This document shows, piece after piece, positions 12,981 through 26,408 of a DNA stretch of 64,000 bases. The notes below the pieces were generated by a model that saw only the letters and a list, made by a program, of their open reading frames with translations, had not been told where the DNA came from and did no database searches. Positions within the stretch are counted from its first letter, which is position 1. Each line of letters begins with the position of its first letter. The position numbers and the translations under genes are program-made. Origin of the DNA: Hysterium pulicare CBS 123377 (taxonomy: Eukaryota > Ascomycota > Dothideomycetes > Hysteriales > Hysteriaceae); the NCBI GenBank assembly GCA_000467715.1, contig AJFK01000199.1, forward strand, positions 62,001 through 126,000, written 5' to 3'.

Positions 12981-15064
12981 TCTTCACGTATACTAGTGTT
13001 TCCATGATACCCCACTTCCTTGTTTTCATTCTGCTCCATGCAATTCCTCTTGTGTCGTGTTCCCTTCGAAAAGACGTGTAGTAGAAATATTTCTATGTCT
13101 ATGTTGCAACGCGCTCATTCTTCTTATTCTTATATGGCCTTTGTGTTTATTAGAAGTTTGGCACGGCGTTGGGAGGCAGGTAAGGCTCGAGCGTCAATGC
13201 TTCACATTCGTTGTATTCTTGATTATTCGCCCCTTGCTTCATTCACAAACGGCGGCACTGCTGTTATTAAAACGGTTGTTTGGCTTGCATTTCGGGTGGC
13301 TGCTGGATATTGATACGGCATTTGCATTTTGGTTGCTGCATATGAGCATCTACGTTTCTTCTCCTGATCTCGAGTTCTTGTATCATATGGGTTGGGTTAT
13401 GTGCAACGTCAGAGAATGCTTTCACGACTTTTCGGCAATGAGGATTCTCGAGTTGGCAAATTGTTCTTTGGCTGGCGTAGCGGAAAGAGATTGGCGGTGG
13501 CATATTGAAGGAATGCATAATTAGCGAAGACAGGCAACCGGCTGGCGCGGGTGCATTGCATCGATATATTCACTACTCTTTGTACATGCTTGAAATGAAG
13601 CTAGATGTTCTTTCTCCTGTTCATATGCCAGTCTGGTGCTTCAGGAAGCTGCTTGCACGTGACGATGATCGAAGTCTATACGTGTTCAGCCTGGTAGGGC
13701 ATCGACAGCCTCGATGTCAGCTCATTAGGCATGTTCTGAATAGAGTACACCGGTCACAGAGCCGCATGAGCCAAATCGGGAGAAATGTATGTAATGTTAA
13801 CATGTTGGTGCCTAAGGGGTTCCAGAGGGCCGTGCCGTGATGATCATGAGGGCAAAGCTTACGCAGTAGTCTGTGGCAAAATAGCCGGTTACTTTCGGAG
13901 AGCTTGACTAGCATGGGGAGCTTCGAGAAGACAATTGCGTTGTGGAAGCATTGAGGGCGCGAGAGAAGGTTATTACGCGGTTCAGTCGTAAGGCGTGGAG
14001 AAAATACACGGCTTAGAAACGTTTCTTTGTACCGTACACCTAGGTACCTATAGGGCCCAGTTAGCGCCAGACTCGTTCGGGCTGTCGGCTGGGTCTTTGC
14101 GGCTTGCCTTTGCTCTGCTGCGTCGTCGGCCTTACGATCCCATCCCTTCCTACAGACCTGTCCTGTCTATTCACCCTCCCTGCCTCGTTGACTTGCACTC
14201 TCCCGCCCTCCCGACCCTCGTCACCTCGCAATTACTTGCCCGCATCCTGTGCAGATATTCTTGGGTGCGTCGGTACATTCCAGGCCAGACTCGAAAGCGC
14301 ACACTTCCTAAACGAGCGAGGCTCCAGCCCTTCTCTCTCGCTGAAACACAAACTTAACGGCAACGCCCAACATCAGCCTGCATCCGCCCTCACCACCCAC
14401 CGACATCGCCAAAACATCTCAACCTGCACGGAGTATACTTGGTTTGCACTACTGAGCCTTAGGTCTTTCTGTCCACTGCCACCAACACCGCGAGCAGCAA
14501 CTGCGAAGCTAGCTTTGGCGGTGAAAAACAACACCACCATCCCACTTCACGAAAACCTGGATCCGCTCCAGTCACCACAACAACTCCACCACACGTCACT
14601 ACCAAGCGCTCGCCTCTCCTCGTGAAGCGCCAGCAGCTGTACGCTCTCAGAATATCATAATTGAGCTTTGTCCATCTTAGATTCGGGTGGAGTCGCGTGA
14701 TTCCGGAATTACGGTTGGCCGTCTTCTGAGGGGCTTGAAGCCATTCTCTGCACACAAAACGACTGAAGTCGACACTTAGCTCGATTGTAACCCATCTACT
14801 TTCATCAGAGGTTAGTTTGCATATGATTTCCGTCACCTCCCCGGTTACTTGTCCAGTCACCTCGAAAGCCAGTCATAGCTGTACACTTCACAACTTGCGT
14901 CACCGGGTTTGTCTTTTCCACGATTGCTAACGTAGCGAGCGAAACAGACAAGATACAGTAGACCGTGCAACGCGAAAATTCCCCTTTCTCCCCACCTCTT
15001 TACCCCGCGCGAGGATCCTCCTTGCTTCTTCACACCTATCTAGAGCCACGAGCAAACTCCAGCC
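12981..15064. other. intergenic: LRR 3' flank and PP1 5' flank
   Basis: A 155-codon hydrophobic frame at 13057-13524 lies directly behind the LRR stop codon in T-rich DNA and looks like 3' UTR rather than a gene. From about 14.0 kb the plus strand is strongly C/T-rich, as is common in promoters and 5' leaders of highly expressed fungal genes, here ahead of the phosphatase gene. Confidence 0.5.
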
Positions 15065-16245
<1,181 letters not shown>

Positions 16246-17901
16246 CACACCACACACAGATGAACAATTGCGAACTTCCCGTGCAGCAGGTTTGGGCGAC
16301 GATAGACGAATCCTTCTATTATTAAGCCTCCCCTCGATCGCCGACGCCGAACAATCTTCGAGAAAACGATTCCCACAATACAGCCGATATCGTTCTCCAC
16401 CTTCCTTCCTCAGCAATACCCGAACTAATGAATCGACACTATACACATACCTACACTTGCACTCTTTTCTATGCCCATTTGTTTTACTCGATTATACCCT
16501 CCCATGACTTACGGTCACGACTTTGACACTACATGCGCTTCTTCAAATGGCCTTGGAATGACGTAACGTCCGGGACTGGCTTGATGTACTTGACATTGTC
16601 TTGTTCTCGCCGGCGAAAGAGACAAAACTTAAAGGCATCAAGGCTAGTTCTGCACCGGTTAATTACATTGTAACGTACCCCTCAGGGCGGCATTTTCCCA
16701 TTGCACTACGTGCTTGCGTGTTCTCACCCACTCCCAAACTTCGTCATCCGACTTAACGCAAGTTGGCTGCATGGCTCACCTTTACCACTTATGTATTATT
16801 CATGAAAACGTCGATTTACGGACCCAGGTTTTTGCGAAAGGGGGGAAGTGATGGGAGATCGGACCGGATGGAATGTGGTGGTTTTGTTTCCTTGTCATGC
16901 TTGGCGGATGGTGCTTCTCTTTCTCAAAGAGGGGGGGATGTGCTTCATAATTAGTGTCTGTCGTTTTTCTATCGTTGAGTTATTAGGAATCTCCGGTGGT
17001 GGCCGTGCAACGTCGTGTCGCGGCGAAACCGAAATTCTTGGAGCGTTGTAAGCTATGATGGATGGATGGTGGTGTGTGATTGCGTTCGTGCGGGTTGTTT
17101 GCCGGGACGAGATCCGTTCATGCTTGGGTTTCCTTCGCCGAGATGGCCGTGGGGCGCGGCTTTTCAAGGGGGAGAAATGCAGCATGAATGAGATTTGCGG
17201 ATGGCGGGCTTGTTTTTCCTTTAACTTTACATCTCTTTTTTGATCGGTGTTGTCCCTTCCTTAAACTACTATCGTGTGTTCTTCTCTTATCATGAATTTC
17301 GACTCGGTGTGGGTTCCGCCTGATTTGGTCCCTCCATGTCATGTTAAGGGGACCTGAGATGCATGTGTGTGTTGCCTTTTTTGCGTCGTTATACTTTGAA
17401 AGAACAGATCATTGGTGAAACAAATTCTATGCGGGTTTATTGGGTACGGCTTTGATGTTTGCTTCCGTCCCGTATTGAATGAACTGAGCGTGGCTTTTGG
17501 GATATGATCCTTAGCATCTTCAGCTATAACGGCTTTGCTTACATCGGATCGAAAGTTGACTACCTTCATCTGTCACTTCTTACCACTAACGATAGGTCAT
17601 GCTTCAGTCTCTTTTAGAGTATAAACTCTCATCCATTTCCCTCACCATCCCGAACCAAAGCTCCATCATTCCCCCTATCTTCACATCAACAAAAGACAAC
17701 AAAACAATGTCTCCGCCGTCCACAGAACCCAATTCACTATCTTATCAGTACCTAAATGCTGACGAGGTTAACAGGATTCATCACGTTCTTAGCATTTCTG
17801 CTCACTAAACACCAAGAATTTTACAACTGAAGCTTCTCTACACGAACTAATCCTTCACGATCCCCTCCCCTCCATCCTCAACCCCATCCCCAGCCCGTCC
17901 C
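16246..17901. other. intergenic stretch
   Basis: This holds the 3' flank of PP1 and then about 1.3 kb with only short frames and no recognisable domain. I see no gene. Confidence 0.5.
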
Positions 17902-18702
17902 TCAAGCACTCCACTCAACCCCCCTCTTCCTCCTCCACTTAGCAGGATCCACATCCGCATAAGTCGTCCCAATAGCCACCTCATCAATCCAAACCTGCCT
18001 AGTCCCCTGCCCGCCCTCCAACGTATCATTCTGATCATGCCACCCATTCGCATACAACCCAACCCTAAAACTAAACTCCGCATCACTATCCAGCGTCGTG
18101 GGCGTGTTGTATATCTCCCACACCTTCTTCCCATCCACCCACACCTTATAATACCCCGTGCCATCCGCCTGCCAGCTCGCCTGCACAATCACCGTATACC
18201 ACGTCCCCCCCACGACAGCCATGAGCGCAGGCGACGGCGTCGTTTCCTCGTGGCAGGTATCGGCGCCGTATTTGAGCCGGCTGTAGAGCTGGTTCCCCTT
18301 CACCCAGATCATACTCGACGGCATCCAATCATCACAGGTGCCCGGCACATGGGTGAAATCAGCGATCCACTGCGCGATGTTGTAGCTCTGGTCACCGCTC
18401 GTGTCCCAGTCCTGCTGCAGGCGGAAACTGAAGCCGTAGAAGCGCTCGTCGCCCTTCTTGTAGCCGTTGTTGACGTAGGCTTCGCTGTGGTAGCGGCCGG
18501 TGTAGTGCGGGGTGAAGATTTGCGTCATTTTGAGCGCCGAGGAGGCTTCCAGGTAGACGTTGTTCACTTCTTGCACTGTGCCTTGGTTTTCTTGGTTAAA
18601 GCCGTCCCAGCCGGCTTTTGTGCCGTGGTTGCTGAAGAGCTGGGTTGCGGTTGTGAGGGTGATTAGGCTTAGGAGGGTGGAGGTGATGGCGTGGGTGAGC
18701 AT
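17902..18702 (-). CDS. secreted glucuronan lyase (polysaccharide lyase family 20)
   Basis: A single exon encodes 266 residues. The N-terminus (MLTHAITSTLLSLITLTTAT) is a typical signal peptide. The mature part has the beta-sandwich features of the heparin-lyase-I-like fold seen in PL20: SSALKMTQIFTPHYTGRYHSE, then FYGFSFRLQQDW, SSMIWVKGNQLYSRLKYGAD, GTWYTVIVQASWQADGTGYY, KVWVDGKKVW, and a final RQVWIDEVAIG strand. Length and layout match the Trichoderma glucuronan lyase, which cleaves beta-1,4-polyglucuronate by beta-elimination outside the cell. A related lyase specificity (for example alginate-like polymers) is possible. It stands alone, with long intergenic DNA on both sides. Confidence 0.8.
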   Translation of the reverse strand: MLTHAITSTLLSLITLTTATQLFSNHGTKAGWDGFNQENQGTVQEVNNVYLEASSALKMTQIFTPHYTGRYHSEAYVNNGYKKGDERFYGFSFRLQQDWDTSGDQSYNIAQWIADFTHVPGTCDDWMPSSMIWVKGNQLYSRLKYGADTCHEETTPSPALMAVVGGTWYTVIVQASWQADGTGYYKVWVDGKKVWEIYNTPTTLDSDAEFSFRVGLYANGWHDQNDTLEGGQGTRQVWIDEVAIGTTYADVDPAKWRRKRGVEWSA

Positions 18703-21700
18703 TTTGGGTTGAGGGCGAGACTACTGCGGAGTCTTGGGTTGGATTTTTGTAGGGGTTTTGGATTGTGAAGGAAGGAAATTGCGAATATAAGCTTGGTGGG
18801 TTGTTGTGTTTCTTCTCTGGAATCCTTGAAGAACTGAGGTTTTGAAGAGGATCCAGCTGCCTTTTATACAACTATCTTTTCTCCAGAGTTCCCTGCCCAG
18901 CATGTCAAGCGGGCCGTCCCCATATGCACCGTCATGTTTAGAAGCCCAGTGTCTATTTCGGCCTCCAGTCCGGGGACTTCTTACGAGACCACGTTCTCCA
19001 TCCAATACCAAGGCTCCATTAGATGCCATGGAATATTCGGTGCAGCTGCACCATTGGTACCTGCACCTACTGATCTCGTATTTCTGGCATGGAAATAGAA
19101 AAACCTGGGGTGTAGTAATCCTGACCTTGTACGTGGCTGACAGCCTGGTTCTCAATATAGCCAGTAAAATCCCCGAAGAGACACCTAGTGGAGGTGAATT
19201 GGACGGGGTTTGTAATCGCACGCAGGCACGCTGGCTGAAGGGAAAGGGGAAAGGTAGGTCAGGAAGCACGGACAATATGCTTTCGTGTAGAGAATGCAAG
19301 TGATTACAGAATCTTGCAGGTGGACAAGTAGAGTGCTGGGAGATCGAATGAGGTAAGGGACTGTTACTTGATACTGGCCATACTGGGAATGGAGGCTTGA
19401 AGGAAAGTTGACCGAGATCATCGTGTGAAACTCAATGGTGAGGTTTCTCACGTCAGATCCGGTTTAAGAGGAAACGCGTTGGGTTCGACTTGTAAGTTTA
19501 CTGATCATTGCGGGCATGACCACAAAACCAAGCCGTAATGGTGAGAAACGAGTGAATACTGTATGAAAGAAGCATAATCTTACTCTCTAGAGCCTAAGTC
19601 GATATCATCTCACCTGTCAATTTGCAACCTCCAGCCGCACCATTACCTAAAGTTTCCTTTCCAATCAATCCGAAAATAGCAACTCCAGAAAAAAGTACGT
19701 TAGAGGCGTCCATGAACAGTAGGTGCAGAGATCAAAACGGACTAGTAGTAGCCACATCCGCTTACTGATCCTTTTTGGCAGTGAACGTGCACATGTCGGA
19801 GCAACGTTCTTGCTATGCCACGGCAGCACGGAGTTCAAATATAGATAAGTGGTAATCATCTGTTGGTGTCTTTCAAGGTCCGAAAGGCTTTTGTGTATCG
19901 ATTACGAAAAGTAGTGTAAGCTAGAGGCGTAATGCTTCTGATGGAGAGGCTTAATCTGTGTGATGCTGGAAGGCTTTATGGAGCTTATGAGGCGCTCGAG
20001 AGGCTTCTCGAGTGAAAACTGTGTGTGCATGTAGCATGATAGATAGAAGGTTCTTCAAGCGTGGGGATGCAACAGTATTGACGTTCAAAAATAGAAAAAA
20101 AGATTGAAAAAGAGATGCCACAAGTTCAGAGATAACCATTAGCATTGTTGAGAACTCCGATTAGAATGTAGTACTTATCCCACTTTCTAACTAGTTGATT
20201 GTTCTTTTTAGTGTTGCAATGAAAGGTCATAGTCAATGAAATGATTCGTATCAATAGAACTGCATGAAAAGCGTCCAGTCAAAACTGGCATGAGTCTTGC
20301 ATCTGCCGAATTTGATCTGGATTCATAGAGCATAGAATAATACAATCGAGGCTTCAATCGGGGAAACCCCGCAGCTGGAGGCTATGAATTGTGATCGATA
20401 GCTGTTGGTGGAGAAAGGGTGGAGCTACCTCCTTCAACTCCAGTGCTAGGGGCTTGCATAGTTCATTTGGGCTCAGTGAAGGCCATTAAAGCCAGTTTCC
20501 CTTACCAAGCCTATCTAGAAAGTGCCTGAAGATACAGAGCCTGAGCACGTATCATTGTCGAAGAGGGTTAAGCTTATGAGCAACACACCCGCATCCGGGG
20601 AAGATAATTGCTTTAACTTAGAACAAAGTTCAGACACCGGAGGAGAATATCTACGGCGCCGTGCGAGTTCGTCGGTGGCAGAGGAATATTTGATGAAAAG
20701 AGACACGGTCAGAAAACATAGTTTGTATCAAAGAAAAGCCGAACCATAATCTAAAAGGATCTCCCCAGCCATGGCTTCAAGCTGACACTTGGTGCCGCTA
20801 TACTACCGCCTCCCGCCAAAAGTATCATAGAACCGACGATTCATGAAACAGCGAAAAGGCATTCGTCCAACCACTACCCCAATTGCCGAACAACTTTATC
20901 TGGTACAGATCTACCGAGGCTGCTCGCCTGCACCTGAGGAGCCTCCCGCCGCACTGCATGCGCTTAAAGCAACGAAAAGATAGCAGTAAAAGAACCCGTT
21001 GAACCCTCCATATCTTCTGAAGGCATGCGATTTCGAAGATAGTAGTACATGATTAAGGGCAAGTCAGACCCAATCCTTCTGATTAAACTGCACCAATTGC
21101 CCGAGTTGATGCCGCGTCTCACCGTCGATCCTTCCCACAGCAGCAAAATCAAACGTCCATCACCATCACACTTCCCACGCACGTCCCAACGATCATCCAT
21201 CACCCAGCCTCGTTTCCTTTGGAAAGTCGGTCCTTTCCCCACTGCTGATTCCAACTACCAGAAACTCAATTCACGCACTGCCGGCATGGTGGGTACGACA
21301 CGATGAGGTGCAGTATGCACATCTTGCGATTTAATTTCAATCGTGTGGCGATCTCATCAAGGCCCGGTGGGAGGGGTCGGACAGGGTTTGTGTGATGAGA
21401 TATGTGATGGGATGGGGCATGCTGATCATGACGAGTACATCTATGGTGAGGGGGATGGCGGTTACAGAGCAGCACAAGAGGAGACGACGAGAAAAAAATC
21501 AGGTTGGGGGCGAATTGGGGATCCGAATATCTGAGTTACGGTTAGGGGAGTCGGTTTGTATGCTGTGTGTGTTATTGCTGCGAGACATGTGAGACTTTGT
21601 AAACGATGCTTGTGGTGGTTGGTGGTAGTGACAATCCTTGATATTGATAGATGAGAAGCCCCATGCGACTCCATTACTTGCAGCAGCAGACAGCCGCTGC

Positions 21701-24700
21701 TCGAACATGAAAATACATCCCCCAAGACAATAGTGGTATACTAAAAGATACAGCGATGGCAACAAAGTGCTTGAGAAACAAAAGAAAAAAGTCAGGAAGA
21801 CAGGATGTGCTCCTCCGAATGCGTTTGCCCAAGGAATTCCACTCTATCAGTCAACCCGGCCATGTGGGTATAATGAAAATCAAAACACAAAAGTGCATTG
21901 ACTTGCTCGCAGTGTTGGGTATTTGGGAGCTAGAGAAGCGTGGTGTCGGGTTTGTCCTCGTCTTTCCACCGCCATGCAACTATTCTGGATTCAGGATATC
22001 GTATTCGACCACCAACTCCGTCTTAATCCGCAAGCGAAGAGGTTCTTCAAAACAGCTCATGCATCATGTTCACTGCCCTATCGGTCTATGCTGCAATCTT
22101 CTTCTTCTCGCTCATAGATTTTTTCGGCTTGAACACGGCATCTTGTCCCGTCATTCTCCTTCCCAGCGCTCGTTCCAGCTTGGCGCCTAATGCTAGTTTG
22201 CTCATGTCCTCGTTCTTCTCGGTGCTGACTATATACCGTTGCTGTTGGAGCCTCTTGTCCTCAAGGCGTTCGAAGCCGGCATTCCATGATTTGATGTCTT
22301 GAGCTCGGGGATCGCCAGCTGTGGACGAGGCTGTGGAGATGTGAGACGGAGCAATTGATGGAGTGAGCGTAGGAGTGGCGCTGTAGGTTGAGAGGCGTGT
22401 TGATGCACGGTAGTTGGTCGACTGAAGAGGGATTTGTTAGCACGAGGTCGGTGTTGTAAAATCAAGTGGGAGCCTTGGGACAGATCGGGTTCATGACGTG
22501 AGGGTTCCCGAAGCCCAGGATTTGCAACCTTTGGGAACATTGGAAAGCATAGTAAATAGCAGACGTACATTGGCGAGGATTGGCCTCGATGATTCAATGG
22601 AGTGTGTCATTCTTCCCGATTTTGATTTTAGTTCCTCGTGTGATGTCTGAATGATGAGGTTCAGTCGGTTGACGACAAGCCACAAACCCGAGGAAGATGG
22701 ATGCGGCGAGCGTTGGGTGAGGTTGTGGTTGCAACAGGATAGTGCAGATTGGATGGTGGAGAAGGCGTGGTGAAAAGGGAACCTTGGAAAGTTGTTGTCG
22801 GATAACCCGCTAAGAGGCCTGTCTTTGCACTCGCGTTTCACAGTCGTGGTCTGGTTCAAGATCGGCAAGGGGGTTGAGCGGCTGACCCAATTGGCTTGGT
22901 CTTTTCAGACAGGGTTTCGAAGGATGGACTGTCCTGAGTAACGAAGCCCGAGACACGTCCTGTGTTGTTATTTCTCCAACGGTCGAGAGAGAGACACGGT
23001 CGGGAGTTGGGACGGAAAGCGATGGTTGGAGTTCGTAGGTCTCTGGCGTGGTCTCGCAGCAGGCGGCGGGTCACTCTTTACTTTAATGCGGGGCCCGACA
23101 CATGCTGCCTTGCACGGCGTGAAAACTACACGAACACGAGCGGGATGGGAGGGAGCACCGTCGTAGCACGCGCAGCACCATTCTCCCATGCTGACCTATC
23201 TCACCGCCGCGCAGGCACCTCGACCCCCTGTTCGAGTGCGGATTGTCAGGGGAGCCCTTCACGACAGACGCCTTTGATTCGCAACTGTCGGGCGCTGTCG
23301 CCCAAATCACACCCAGCGCCCCTCTTTGCCACGTTTTTCTTGCGGCTGCCCACGTTCCCAGCCATGCTCGGAATGCTGCTGGGGCCACATTTCCCCAAAA
23401 ACCAGCCATGATGACCTGCTGCTTCCGGCCGGGTGTTTGATTCAGATATGTGAACCTCATCAATTCTCCCTTGCGGTACGCTTCTGCGCACTATATGGCC
23501 CGTCGGAGAGCACCGCCGCCTGGGAGCTTCTCCAGACCGATTCAGCATCAACAGCATCAACAACATCACCAGCAAGAGTAAGCCGGACCTGATACCCGGG
23601 CACGGGGATTTGACTCCGGGATATCCTGCTTCTGTTGTACTATGCATGACGCCCTAGAAAGAGGCAAGAGAATCTAGGCGCTTGGTTAAAAAGCAAGCTC
23701 GGCATTCAGCTCTCCACCTTTCTAAGACTTGCCCAGCTGCTTGAATGCCACAGATGAAACATTCCACCATTTACCACGGCAGATTCAAAGGGCTTGATTG
23801 CCAATTGTTCCTTTCCTGATCGCAGTTTGTTTTGCCGAGATAAGGTTCCACACGATGATTGAGTCTGTAGACCTCAGCAAAATCATGACTGCAGAAGAGT
23901 CTGTAGGTCAGACATGCATCGCAGCTGCACAGCAGAATGAACTAGGCCTCACGCTATGCTAGGTCACACAGCTCAGCGGATGCTGAAACCGATCCATCTT
24001 GACCAAAAGAGGAAAATCCTCGCCCCGGTTACAGGTACAGGAATTTACATGTTGACGGAAGATCTTGATATATCATCACCTAGGTTCCTTCCAGCAGGGG
24101 TTGTGAAGCCGCAATGACGCTCTACAATTAAGCACCCCACATTGCCGTGCATCACACAACTGCCACAATAGACGATTAAGACGCAATTATCAAGCTGAAA
24201 CGTGTTGGCCACGTTGCCGGCACGTGGGATGTGGAGATAATTGCCCGCATGTATTGACGCTCGGACTGATGGATGGGAGCCATGGAAGCCGAGAGGTTGC
24301 CACGGAGTTACTGATTTGATATTCCCACCCCATCTCACTTCCTCGCGCATACAACCTCACGAAGTTTTACCCCTGAGTCGATGTCACCTAGGCTTTCCTG
24401 CAGCTTCGTAAATAGAAATGCACGGAGATAGACGGCGAGCTCTTGAGGTTCAAAGGAACTTGAAGCGGTAGAATAGGCGGATATGCAACCACAATATGGT
24501 ATTTCTGCTTTTGGTACTCCCTCTCCCTCTCCTTGCTGCGGGTTTCCATTTGCGATCAGTCTCTTTACCCTCTGCTGCCATCGTCACTTAGCTGTATTTG
24601 GTACAATAACACCCATGAACATAGATGAGTTCTTGTCTATTGATAGCCCTCTGGGAAATTTCCATCGCTTTCACTCTCCTGCTGAGAAGAAGGGACGCAG

Positions 24701-24743
24701 GACCCGAAATTCATCATTGCCCCTGACTGGAGGAATCCCCTTC
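18703..24743. other. 6-kb gene-poor stretch
   Basis: No supported gene. Frames of up to about 190 codons (for example minus 18721-19299) show no domain, no signal of selection visible to the eye, and no credible splice partners. A short frame at 20522-20749 has a charged, protein-like texture (RRASSSVAEEYLMKRD) but no start context or partner exon. A noticeably GC-rich segment lies at about 22.95-23.6 kb and ends in CAGCATCAACAGCATCAACA, a CATCAACAG-type run. No transposase or reverse-transcriptase motif was seen. Confidence 0.45.
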
Positions 24744-26018
24744 TCAGTCCTCAACCAGTTCCGGGTTCGGCAATAGCCCATCACAGCCACTCGACTGTAG
24801 TACCGTCCCTCTCGTCGTCTCTATGAACATGTAATTGCCTAGCAAGATGGCTACCTCGACCTCGGAAAACTTATCAAAGATTCTTTCAGGCCAGACTCCG
24901 TCACGAGGAAATTGTATGCCACAAAAGATCAATTTCTTCAGATTTGACCAGTCCAGGTCTGGTTCAAGCAGGATGGGTCCTACTAGCTGACGAAAAAGCC
25001 TATCGCGCTCGCTGTCCATAGGTTGGACTGGCTCGTTAGTCGTGATACCATCCAACGCGATCTCATGCACCACGGGTCGGACCTCTAGGGTGAGTTCGAT
25101 CAAGGTCGTGTGCGTGCTCCGAATTATAGCTTCCCACATGGCGTAAGATTCTATGTCGCAGGCTTCATCATAATGCCAGGGAATCATATCATCGGCCTCA
25201 GTATCCTTGCCTGGTTTGCACAGAATGAGATGGGTCAGCGCCGTGAATTGCGAGAAGCGGCTGAGAGGGAACCAAGAGATTCCACGCGGGGATAAAAAGT
25301 GTTGAAGGCTGGGGATTCCAAAAGACTGCCACTCCACGGAATCGGGTGAGCTGGGTGGACTTACAAACGTGGCATTTCGAAGGCCCCCGAGATCAAGATG
25401 TGTTATGGTGTTTTTCGATGCAGAGCACACGTGGAGTGCAAACTCGTCAGGGATATATCCTCGCAACCGGACATTGCGAATCTTCCTTTCCGGGACATCA
25501 TGCACCGGTAAATGGTAATCGGGCACGTCGTCATATTGCGAACACTCCCCGATGACCTCGAGGGCTTCAAGATTAGGAAGGGAAGCGAGCATGTCCCAAC
25601 AATCTGCAGGCGCGTCCCGCGTTATCGTGATGCACATGCTCCGGACAAGAGAGGCGAGCTCATTCCAACGTCTTCGATCTTCACCTCCCAGTGAAAAGAC
25701 TCGAAGAAAAAGTACGGTTGTCTTCTCAGATTTGGAATCGTAGATATGGGCCTCTTGGCGGGACCATTGCTTGCCAGATGAGAGGAGGACGCCCCTGTAC
25801 ACTCGTTCACTGTCTTTTTGATGGGGATACCCACGCTGCAAAGAGTGGAAGCTTGATCGGTGAAGTTCGATGTGGGCCCAAAGTATGGGATTGATAACTC
25901 GATTGAAAGATTTCGACACTCTTGTGAGGCTAGGTATATCTTGCGGTTTTAGTAGATCAATGATGCGGATGAAGAGTTCTGTTGGGAGGTCTTGCAAGGA
26001 CAACATTGATAATAGCAA
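24744..26018 (-). CDS. F-box domain protein
   Basis: A single exon encodes 424 residues. An alternative start five codons in (26003) gives MLSLQDLPTELFIRIIDLL. Residues about 7-50 form an F-box (LPTELFIRIIDLLKPQDIPS, then LTRVSKSFNRVINPILW). The rest contains leucine-rich stretches such as LASLPNLEALEVIG and HLDLGGLRNATF but no regular repeat set, as is usual in fungal F-box proteins. It probably recruits a substrate to an SCF ubiquitin ligase through Skp1, and the target is unknown. A GTAAGT within the frame (minus strand, 25365-25360) is not used in my model, because no acceptor keeps the frame at a normal intron length. The gene ends in gene-poor DNA. Confidence 0.8.
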   Translation of the reverse strand: MLLSMLSLQDLPTELFIRIIDLLKPQDIPSLTRVSKSFNRVINPILWAHIELHRSSFHSLQRGYPHQKDSERVYRGVLLSSGKQWSRQEAHIYDSKSEKTTVLFLRVFSLGGEDRRRWNELASLVRSMCITITRDAPADCWDMLASLPNLEALEVIGECSQYDDVPDYHLPVHDVPERKIRNVRLRGYIPDEFALHVCSASKNTITHLDLGGLRNATFVSPPSSPDSVEWQSFGIPSLQHFLSPRGISWFPLSRFSQFTALTHLILCKPGKDTEADDMIPWHYDEACDIESYAMWEAIIRSTHTTLIELTLEVRPVVHEIALDGITTNEPVQPMDSERDRLFRQLVGPILLEPDLDWSNLKKLIFCGIQFPRDGVWPERIFDKFSEVEVAILLGNYMFIETTRGTVLQSSGCDGLLPNPELVED

Positions 26019-26408
26019 AGCGAATATTAATATTAATCAAAGAGGGTAGGGTGAATACTTCACTACGTAAGCAGTTGGTCCTCGAAAATTGATAATGGTG
26101 GCAGTCGCGTTCCTTTAAGTCTTCAATTTCTCGATGGCACGTGACAAGCTGCATTTCCAGGCAGAAGCCAACGAGAGAGAATGTCGTTCCCGGAAGACAC
26201 AATCACGTAACGCAATTCAATGCATTGTGTAAGCAGGCCATGCAAGGTTATGCATCCAATGGTGAGATGTTACTTCCTTAAAAAGAACTTATCCTGCGAA
26301 TGTCTGGCCGCCATCCATCACTTCTACCCTTCAGCTTCGTATTGAACCCCAATTGACTCATACAGATACCATCAAATGAAGCCACAACTCATTTCGTGGC
26401 CGCAAATA
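26019..26408. other. intergenic, 390 bp
   Basis: Promoter side of the F-box gene and 3' flank of the M20 gene. Nothing else is visible. Confidence 0.5.

Noticed and set aside
13057-13524. 155-codon hydrophobic frame behind the LRR gene
   Set aside because: T-rich 3' flank DNA gives hydrophobic translations by chance, and no membrane-protein motif is present.
18037-18666. 209-codon plus-strand frame
   Set aside because: It is antisense to the glucuronan lyase, which has a signal peptide and family motifs.
25309-25365. Possible intron in the F-box gene starting at a GTAAGT
   Set aside because: The in-frame acceptor would make a 39-nt intron, and the 56-nt choice shifts the frame to an early stop. 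The continuous frame is better.
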